DNA from: Stephanodiscus triporus | Taxonomy: Eukaryota; Bacillariophyta; Thalassiosirophyceae; Thalassiosirales; Thalassiosiraceae | Reading direction: 5' to 3' | Assembly (NCBI GenBank): GCA_036939755.1 | Contig: JALLAZ010000591.1 | Span: 1-13,578, forward strand | Length of the DNA: 13,578 nt | Shown here: positions 1 to 6,052 of the stretch, one piece after another | Position numbering within the stretch: position 1 is the first letter of the stretch | Layout: each line of letters begins with the position of its first letter | The notes under the pieces: generated by a model | The model's database searches: none | Told to the model about the DNA's origin: nothing | The model's input: only the letters and a program-made list of their open reading frames with translations | Position numbers and translations under genes: made by a program

Positions 1-90
1 TGGCATATCTTCCTAATTCTCTTGAGAAGGGCTGGAGAGGAGGTTTTTTAAGTGGGCATCACCTCGCTGAAATCTCTCTGGAAATGGAAG

Positions 91-182
91 TGTGCACACT
101 CCAACTTTCTGTACTACGTAGAATTTATAGCTCCTCTGTGCACACTCCAATTTTCTGTACTATGTAGAATTTATAATTCATC
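91..182. repeat. 46-bp direct tandem repeat, two units
   Basis: Two adjacent imperfect copies (91-136 and 137-182) begin TGTGCACACTCCAA, continue TTTCTGTACTA and GTAGAATTTATA, and differ at only a few bases. The sequence after the second unit (TGTATCTTCTGGTACATT) may be the start of a third, degenerate unit. The core TGTGCACA is a short palindrome. No coding role is visible. It could be a minisatellite or an internal repeat of a mobile-element end. Confidence 0.85.
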
Positions 183-426
183 TGTATCTTCTGGTACATT
201 CCTGGCTATTTGATTTGCTCTTGCACAACTTAATCCTTTGTAGCTTCTTGTACATTTTGAAATTGAGAGTTGATTCACAGCTGCAATGCGGACCAATTTT
301 CCAAAAATGACCACTTGTTAGACTTTTCTACAACTCAACAATCAATAAATGGCAAATTGACCACCAATGTCAACAATAAGCTCCTCATTGTGGAAATCCC
401 AGAGACACTGTAGAGTGATGCCTTTT

Positions 427-543
427 ATGAACTACCACAATGGTGATGATTGTGATGACAACCACCACGATGACTGTGATGACAACAACAGTGATGACTC
501 AAAGCCAAAAGTAAAGAAGGCAAAGACCTCATCTGCTAACTAA
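427..543 (+). pseudogene. Short acidic reading frame, probable coding remnant
   Basis: An ATG-initiated 38-codon frame ends at TAA 541-543. Its middle is a run of Asp, Asn, His and Cys residues (GATGAT/GATGAC repeats), followed by a basic tail (SKPKVKKAKTSS), so it reads like an acidic linker joined to a nuclear-localisation-like patch. The bias could also be a by-product of a trinucleotide-rich DNA repeat. It lies upstream of the decayed gene at 932-2432 and may have been part of the same ancestral gene, but nothing connects them directly. No family was recognised. Confidence 0.3.
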
Positions 544-963
544 AAAAGCCTTAACCACATGCAATGTCTCTCTGATGAGACAGGATCAATAACAAGGGTA
601 AAGAAACACAATGATGATCTGACCCCTCAAGTGTGAATGTCTTCAAGCTGGATGGCAGTGAGTCATTAGTCATTCAAGTGTGTTGTCACTGCATTCCATC
701 ATATTGAATTATATTGAAATTTAGTCATTGCATTGCATTCAAGTCTCCTTTCCTCATTCACTTGCTTCCTGACTTGCTCATTTCAATTGACATAGATGAA
801 CTTGGAAACTATGCATCAATCTACATCGCAATTTCTAATTTGAAAAGGAATACAACTAACAATGATCATGAATCTAAGTTGATTTACGATGTGACCAAAA
901 AACTGAGATTGCCACACATGATTTCCAATGATGCAGATATCAACAATCCCTCTTCAGCGGTAC

Positions 964-1062
964 CAATCAAAACAATGCACTCTTATCTGAATACAACAAT
1001 CAAGGCAATGCATTCTTGGTGGACGATGACAATCAAGGTGTTGCACTCTTACATCAGATTGG
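964..1062 (+). repeat. 33-bp tandem repeat, three imperfect units
   Basis: Units start at 964, 997 and 1030, each beginning CAATCAA followed by a conserved TTGCAC/ATGCAC/ATGCATTCTT core. The period of 33 bp equals 11 codons. In the frame shared with the downstream open stretch at 1097-1327, the units read as variants of DNQGxALL. The repeat lies inside the decayed gene. Confidence 0.8.
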
Positions 1063-1941
1063 TCAATCTTAAACTCATCAACAACATTACCTAAATGTGT
1101 ATGATGCCATAGTGAGTCACACAAACCTATACCTATCATTCTTTGAGATGGAGTGTGTTGCTCTGTACATCACCCCACCTAATGCCACAGTGGGTCAACA
1201 AAGAAACAGTAAAATAACCAGGTTTTTCCTTGGCCATTATCCGCCACCACACAAGAAGGGACATCCTTACGGCTATGTTGATGAGCATGGTCATGCAATA
1301 GACCACACTACATTCTTTTGTGAGTGAAGTGCCAGGATGGTGTTGCCTACAGAAAAAAGGAATGAAATTACTCTTCAGCATATATTCCATGTATTTGTGG
1401 ATCTCTATGATGCACCTCATGCCTAGAAAGTTGATGGACATGACTTCTGCTATGAAATGATTTTCTCAAGAAGAAGACCGCCAATGATAGGAAAGCTTTC
1501 ATTGTCTCAAAAGTAGAAGTACTGGCAGGCATCATGGTTGATGAGATAGTACGACACCAAGAATGTATGCTTGTTTTTGCCTTCGGAAAAAATGCCTGTG
1601 AGCACACTCCAGAACTTCTAGGGATGGCTCAACAGTTGGCCATCAAAGAGGCATCCAAGATCATGACCTGCCAAGTGAGATATGACATTGTTTTCCTTTC
1701 TGAGAAGAATGGTATACTACCACCAATTGGTGGTGGAGTAGAATGTGGAGACACCAAGCTACATTATGTCTGTTTTGCAGATTCGTCCATGCCATGCAAA
1801 CATTGTGCCTGATTGGATAGTGCAATGGCATTCATCTATAAGGAACTTCTCCAGGGCAAGCCAGTTACATATTTTCAGTCACTTTCAGCCATGTCTCACC
1901 ATTACTCCAACGCTGAATTCCGTGCATTGAGATTGAACATT

Positions 1942-2165
1942 GAGACTGCTAATTACACCATTGGCGAAGGCAATCTCCAATTAAATGTGGTAAATAGGTT
2001 GAAGGAATTGGTCCATTAGGATGTTGATCCCACAAAAGCACAGAGTCTATTTGAGACTGCCAAGTATGCCATCGGTGAAAGCAATCTCCAATTGAATGCG
2101 GTACCAAGAGGTTGAAGGAATTGGGCCACGAGGATGTTGATCCTACATAAGCACTGAGTCTACTG
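1942..2165 (+). repeat. 111-bp tandem repeat encoding 37-residue units
   Basis: Unit 1 (1942-2052) and unit 2 (2053-2165) are about 80% alike. Both read GAGACTGC, then ATTGG/ATCGG, then CAATCTCCAATT, GGTTGAAGGAATTGG and GATGTTGATCC. Unit 2 has a 2-bp insertion near 2105 that breaks the frame. The translated consensus is roughly ETAxYxIGExNLQLN followed by RLKELxHEDVDPT. The period is an exact multiple of three in unit 1, consistent with a duplicated protein segment made before the gene decayed. Confidence 0.85.
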
Positions 2166-2249
2166 AACACTATCGATCATCCAATGGCAAATACTGACAC
2201 TCGGGCTAAAGTTACTGGAAAAAACAGCGGACGGTACAAAGGTGATATG

Positions 2250-2432
2250 TGGTCTGATACCCAAATAAAAACTCTTCATTGACTATGCAAGAATGGGTGC
2301 TCTATGCAGCAAATTGCTGATAGGATTGATGGACATTCAAGGAGGACAGTCCACAACAATATATTCAAACTAGGTATCAGAGTAAGGGTTGGAAGGTATG
2401 GAAATTTATGGCAAGTCCTCACAAAAGTGTAA
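2250..2432 (+). pseudogene. Helix-turn-helix-like terminal segment of the decayed gene
   Basis: Sixty codons read from TGG at 2250 to TAA at 2430, interrupted by one TGA at 2280. The translation shows a leading Trp with acidic and Ile/Leu positions, then SMQQIADRI, then R.TVHNNIFKLGI. This is the spacing of the three-helix fold in GcrA-like and Myb/SANT-like DNA-binding domains, where an (Q/E)IA motif is followed by an AV/TV-containing recognition helix ending in LG. The assignment rests on motif pattern alone. As written it cannot make a full domain because of the stop. Confidence 0.45.
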
Positions 2433-3016
2433 AATAATACATTCAAGAAGTGAGGCTAAAGGCAATCATCAATAGGACGGCTTGAAAGTACAAAGTAGGG
2501 GACAGAATTTACAGAACAAGCTGCAACAATTTTTTATGCTTCCTTAGGGCCAATATAATCATATATTAACTAAAGAACGTCTCATATGTCAAGGTGATCC
2601 TCGTCATCTATTCCATGCCATAATTAGCTGCGTTTATCCTTTCTTGGTCATGCCGACTCAAAGTGACCGAGGAGCTGGGTAATGAGATGGAGGCGAGTGA
2701 CGATGGTATCGGTGATTTCCTTGATAAGTTGAATATTGATCGAACGAATGAGTTGCAGCGCAAGCGTTATCACGAAAACACACAAATACTCACACAATAC
2801 CATAAAGACGGATGACTATTGAATCCTGATGATGTGGAGAGGGCAGAGCAATGGGATAATACACATGTTCAAAGGAGTAAGAGGAACTGAGAAGAAGGAT
2901 AGAGATAAATGACAGCATAGCTACCACCGGAAGAGCAACGTGCGCTCATTGTAGAGCGGTGTGGAATGATGTTTTGATTTCTATTCATCGGTTATCGCCC
3001 CACATGGGGGCATCTT
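2433..3016. other. AT-rich spacer between decayed gene and pseudouridine synthase
   Basis: There is no intact gene. A plus-strand remnant at 2624-2890 is listed separately. The 3' flank of the minus-strand pseudouridine synthase lies at the right end. A stretch at 2430-2620 shows no features that could be recognised. Confidence 0.55.
2624..2890 (+). pseudogene. Small coding-like remnant with in-frame TGA
   Basis: This frame is open from 2624 to a TGA at 2813, then open again to a TGA at 2888. An ATG at 2687 would give 42 residues. The translation is charged and alpha-helical in character (EASDDGIGDFLDKLNIDRTN near its start, then NPDDVERAEQW after the first stop), resembling a fragment of a larger protein rather than random AT-rich sequence. 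No family was recognised. It may belong with the decayed gene upstream or to another insertion. Confidence 0.25.
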
Positions 3017-4974
3017 CTACCTAGATATGCATATGTCTTCCTCAGCAAGGATCGGCCTTGCCGCATCCAGGAGCTTCATTGGCAGTGCCTCCAGAATCGT
3101 CATCAAATCCGGCGGCAGGGGGCAGGTCACTTCGATGCCATCGGGGACGTATTCGGACGGAGGTAATCGCAACCGATAGAGATGCAAACACACCCGTTCC
3201 TTCATCAGGTGTCGTTTCTTCTTCCAGATGCGATTCGTCCGCGATCGGCCGTGGGACGAATCGCCGAGTATGGCGTGTCCTATGGTCCCGGAGGCGAGGT
3301 GCTGACGAATCTGATGCCACCTCCCGGATCTCGGCCTCGCGAGGACGATGCTCACCGTCCTGCCTTCCATGCTGTCGTCATCCGCCGATGTGGTGACGCC
3401 GTTGGCATCTGGCGGCGACGGCAGGATCGCCGACGCGACGAAGCGAAAATCAGTCTCGGCTCCATCGATCTTTTTGCCCCATTCGTCCCTGACGGGGTTG
3501 ACGAAGGTGAACCATCCCCTCTCGAGGTGGTTCACGCCGTTCCAATATCCGGGCCCGTCGCACAACGCGACGTATGTCTTGACGGCTTCCTGACGTTGCA
3601 TCGATTCCATCAACGATCTGGTAACGCGGCACGATCTCCCCCCCCCTTCCCCCCCGCTCCCCCCGCCGAGGCCGCCGCCGTCGTCGTCGTCGTCCTTCCC
3701 CACGCGATCGCTTTCGGCGAATGAAAATAAGAGACAGCCGGACGCGCCCCTATCGAGGCGGTGGACGGGATTCACGCGCCGACCCGTCCCGTCGCGAACG
3801 CGTTGGAGCATCGGCACGCCGGCCCTCCGCCATCCCCCCGTCGCCGTATCCGAGGAGGACGGGGTTCCCCGATCCGTCCAGCTAGAATGATGCACGACCA
3901 CCGCGGGTGGCTTCCTCACGACGACGTGATGCCGGCCCTCGTCCAGGACTTCCACGTGCGACGAGTCGTCGTCGTCGTCGTATTCGTATTCGCTCGGTCG
4001 CGGCAGCAACGCCGCGGGAACGGACCACCGTCCGACCTCCCGTCGCTCGTCCCCCGCGGCATCGTCGACGGGTATGCCCAACTCCTCGAGGACGGGGAGG
4101 GATCGTTCCAGCACGTCGGGCGCGTACACGCGCAGCGCGTCGAGCATGTCGTCCGGCATCGGAGCGACGACGTCGATCCCGTCCGGGAAGTTCGTCGTCG
4201 GCACGATGTTCAGCCTCCCGAGGTGGAGCATGATGCGCTCCCCCGGAACGTTCCTCCCCTCCCTCCACTCCCGATTAATTTTCGATACGCCGTGGGTGCT
4301 ATCGCCGATGATCGGATGGGACAGGCCGTTCAGGTGACGGCGTATCTGGTGCCATCGTCCCTGCCTCGGACGGGCCAGGACGAGGCTAACGCGCGGCCTG
4401 TCGAATCCGTCCTCGACCTGCCCGGCGACGAACCTGAAAAACGTCGACGCCTCCCTCGGGATGCCGTCGTCGTCCTTTATCGGTCGGTCCACCTCGAACC
4501 ACCCCCTCGATCGAAGGTCCTCCCCGTGCAACGTGCCCGACCCCCGAACGAGGGCGACGTACGTCTTGGTCGAGCCCGGATGTCTCATCGCCTCGATCAA
4601 ACGCGACGTGTCGCCCTCGCCCTTGGACTTGTCGTCGTTGTCGTCCGCGTACGCGAACAGGAGCGCCCCCGACGCACCCCTGTCGAGCCTGTGGATCAGG
4701 TTGACCCTCCTCCTCCTCGTCGTCGTAGTCGTCGTAGTCGTAGTCGTCGGCGATCCCGTCGTCGACGTTGCCTCCGCCGAGGCCTCCTCCGCCGCGCGGC
4801 ATTCGACGTCGTGGAGCGCGTCGCGCACCCTCTGGAGCATGGGCACCTCCGGCACCTCCCCCCTCTTGGCCTTCGATCGGGATCCCGCCCATCCGCTGTG
4901 GTGGCACACCACGCCGGGGGGCTTGTTGGCCACGACGTGACGCGGGCCGCGCTGTAGGAACGTCGTCGTCCCGC

Positions 4975-5020
<46 letters not shown>

Positions 5021-5347
5021 CGCGGCAGGGCAGCAGCAGGAGGAGGAGGAGGGGGAGGGGGAGGGGGGGGGAGGAGAGTCCAGTCCGATTCCTCCGCTCG
5101 ATTCGGACCCGTCGTCGGCGGACGCGCGAAGTGCGGCGGCCCACGCGCCCCTCGGTACGTGACGATCGTGTCGCCCGCGAACGCGCGACAATGACGACGA
5201 CGACGACGACGACGGGGGGATGACGGGGAGGACGACGCGGGGGGGCGGCATGGCTGATGACGATGATAATGCTCCAACTGCGATGCACTGGCCGCTTAGC
5301 GATACTACTAGTACTAGTAGGAGGCGGAGGCCGGATAGCCTCGCCAT
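3017..5347 (-). CDS. RNA pseudouridine synthase with two tandem TruC-like domains, probably organelle-targeted
   Basis: This 776-residue protein is predicted to isomerise uridine to pseudouridine in structured RNA. Two full RluA-superfamily catalytic domains are visible. Domain 1 (about 130-425) has NKPPGVV at 141, PMLQRVRD at 169, HRLDRGASG at 219 with catalytic Asp222, GRWHQIRRHL at 330 and HPIIGDSTHG at 344. Domain 2 (about 462-765) has RKPPAVV at 478, HRLDRGASG at 529 with Asp532, GRWHQIRQHL at 675 and ILGDSSHG at 693. The PMLQRVRD and GD(S)xHG...NR motifs resemble E. coli TruC, which modifies tRNA position 65; true substrates here are unknown. Residues 1-26 form a signal peptide (hydrophobic LRLLLVLVV) with a possible cleavage at A26/L27, followed by a Ser/Pro/Arg-rich stretch, consistent with a bipartite plastid transit peptide. 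Thr runs (111-124, 201-210), Asp runs and a Gly linker (about 557-570) sit between conserved blocks. The start is the first ATG in frame and gives the signal peptide. No intron is apparent. Confidence 0.88.
3638..3664 (-). repeat. C-run cluster (G-quadruplex-capable on the pseudouridine synthase coding strand)
   Basis: C runs of 9, 7 and 6 bases at 3638-3646, 3649-3655 and 3659-3664 give three long G runs on the minus (coding) strand, and the longest can be split to supply the fourth. The block encodes part of the Gly-rich linker (about residues 557-570) inside domain 2, between the HRLDRG motif and the next conserved block. Long G/C homopolymers are also places where sequencing length errors are common. 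Confidence 0.6.
4977..5018. repeat. (GTC)14 trinucleotide microsatellite encoding poly-Thr
   Basis: Fourteen perfect GTC units on the plus strand equal ACG codons on the minus strand and encode Thr111-Thr124 of the pseudouridine synthase. A second, mixed GTC/GTA-type Thr tract lies near 4718-4747 (residues 201-210). Perfect units suggest recent slippage and likely length polymorphism between alleles. Confidence 0.95.
5051..5071 (+). repeat. G-rich tract, G-quadruplex candidate
   Basis: Runs of 5, 5 and 9 Gs separated by single As lie on the plus strand, which is the template strand of the pseudouridine synthase gene. The complementary codons encode the Pro/Ser stretch near residues 92-100, in the presumed transit-peptide region. 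The last run can be divided to give four G tracts with one-base loops. Confidence 0.65.
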
Positions 5348-5488
5348 CTTTCACGACATGTTTTATTTTTTTATCGTGTATCGTACGATTGGGCAATCAA
5401 TGTTGTGGTGATGTTTGGCCGTTCCCGCCGATTGGCTAAACGACCGTCTGTTCCTCACCACCCACGAAAGAAAATTCAAAGGGATGAG

Positions 5489-5537
5489 TGACGTGTAATA
5501 ATTACTCGCTATCTACCTTTGGAGGGATTGATGACGT
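5489..5537. promoter_or_regulatory. Two TGACGT (CRE/bZIP-type) motifs
   Basis: TGACGT occurs at 5489-5494 and 5532-5537, 43 bp apart and both in the same orientation. TGACGT-type elements bind bZIP factors, and in diatoms they have been implicated in CO2/cAMP- and light-responsive transcription of a carbonic anhydrase gene. Whether they act here, and on which of the two divergent genes, is unknown. A six-base motif can occur by chance. Confidence 0.3.
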
Positions 5538-5748
5538 TATTCGGATACCTTTCTTAGAGCTTGGTCTGTGTTCCGGAACCGGAAGTGTGCCGGAAGAGAG
5601 ACAAAAGTCATTGCGACTTGATGTATTAGAGGTATTGATTTCTACTTAGTATCATCTAGTAAAGGCGTTCTCTACCACTGAAAACGCCCGCAAAACGCCC
5701 ACCTGGGCAGGAAAGAGGGTTTGTCCAAGCGGACAAGAGAACACCGGA

Positions 5749-5760
5749 TTTGGCGCCAAA
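5749..5760. promoter_or_regulatory. TTTGGCGCCAAA palindrome (E2F-like)
   Basis: This is a perfect 12-bp palindrome containing the E2F-type core TTTGGCGC on both strands. It lies 13 bp downstream of a 16-bp inverted repeat (5721-5736, 6-bp arms, 4-base loop). It is placed 293 bp upstream of the NR1 start codon. The match to the E2F consensus is exact, but function is inferred only. Confidence 0.35.
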
Positions 5761-6052
5761 CTCTGCTAAAAACCGTCCGAAACTTCCTTCCTCTCCTCCA
5801 AACTCTCACTTCCAGAAGCTGTCTGTGTCGTGGCGGGCCCAGGCAAAACAATATTTGCCGCCACAAAGCTGAGCCCGCATGCCGCCACCAACTGGAGGCC
5901 GGAACGAGTGTCAGAGTCATGAATCTCTCTAACAAATATCAAAATGAACGAAGTTGTCGTGGGAGCAAAGTGGATCATAAATTCAATTCACTCCACATCG
6001 AAAACAAACTTAGCTTTTGCATCAACAAACCTGGTCACTTCCACAACAAACC

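Larger units (their letters stand above)
1..931. other. AT-rich intergenic region with repeats, no intact gene
   Basis: No convincing gene is seen here. The stretch is AT-rich and broken by stops in all frames. It contains a two-unit 46-bp tandem repeat (91-182) and a short acidic reading frame (427-543), both listed separately. An open stretch from 714 to 1094 begins only at a TTG and is not convincing as a gene; its end overlaps the decayed gene that starts near 932, where another frame reads better. No tRNA-like or rRNA-like sequence was recognised. Confidence 0.6.
932..2432 (+). pseudogene. Decayed protein-coding gene, possibly mobile-element derived, with terminal HTH-like segment
   Basis: A protein-like reading can be followed through three frames. 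The first runs from 932 to about 1474, with stops at 1070, 1325 and 1424. The second runs from about 1456 to 2105, with stops at 1810 and 2017. The third runs from about 2106 to 2432, with stops at 2148 and 2280. Recognisable parts in order are three 11-residue repeats (964-1062), a His/Pro-rich stretch near 1240-1310, an uninterrupted 92-residue stretch (1534-1812), two 37-residue repeats (1942-2165) and a terminal segment (2250-2432). That terminal segment has the WSDxQIKxL...QQIADRI...R.TVHNNIFKLGI pattern of a GcrA/Myb-like helix-turn-helix. The repeats stay in phase with the proposed frame, which argues that the frame was once coding. Seven stops and two frame changes make it a pseudogene. 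The family is not recognised; a transposon-encoded or lineage-specific protein is possible. Confidence 0.55.
5348..6052. promoter_or_regulatory. Divergent intergenic promoter region (pseudouridine synthase and NR1)
   Basis: This 705-bp spacer separates two divergently transcribed genes and should hold both promoters. Visible elements are an inverted CCAAT (ATTGG, 5431-5435), TGACGT motifs at 5489 and 5532, the inverted repeat TTGTCC-AAGC-GGACAA at 5721-5736 and the palindrome TTTGGCGCCAAA at 5749-5760. No clear TATA box was placed. The last ~110 bases before NR1 share short blocks with the NR2 upstream region (TCATAA, AAAACAAACT, ACAACAAACCATGG versus GAAACAACCATGG), suggesting diverged copies of one promoter. 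Control by nitrogen source is expected for nitrate reductase genes in algae but cannot be read from these motifs. Confidence 0.55.

Noticed and set aside
714..1094. 126-codon plus-strand frame
   Set aside because: It starts only at TTG, has AT-driven composition, and the other frame (from 932) carries repeat units in phase with the downstream open stretch, so this is not annotated as a gene.
1719..1734. 16-bp palindrome ACCACCAATTGGTGGT
   Set aside because: It falls inside the decayed coding frame (PPIGG codons) and has no regulatory context, so it is probably coincidental.
3761..4957. Long plus-strand open frame of 398 codons
   Set aside because: It is the antisense shadow of the pseudouridine synthase. 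Its composition (Arg/Val/Pro runs) reflects the complement of GC-rich codons and it has no recognisable motif.
4386..5396. Minus-strand 336-codon frame overlapping the pseudouridine synthase N-terminal half
   Set aside because: It is a +1 shadow of the same gene: Asp and Arg runs arise from the ACG repeat read out of frame, and it contains no catalytic motifs.
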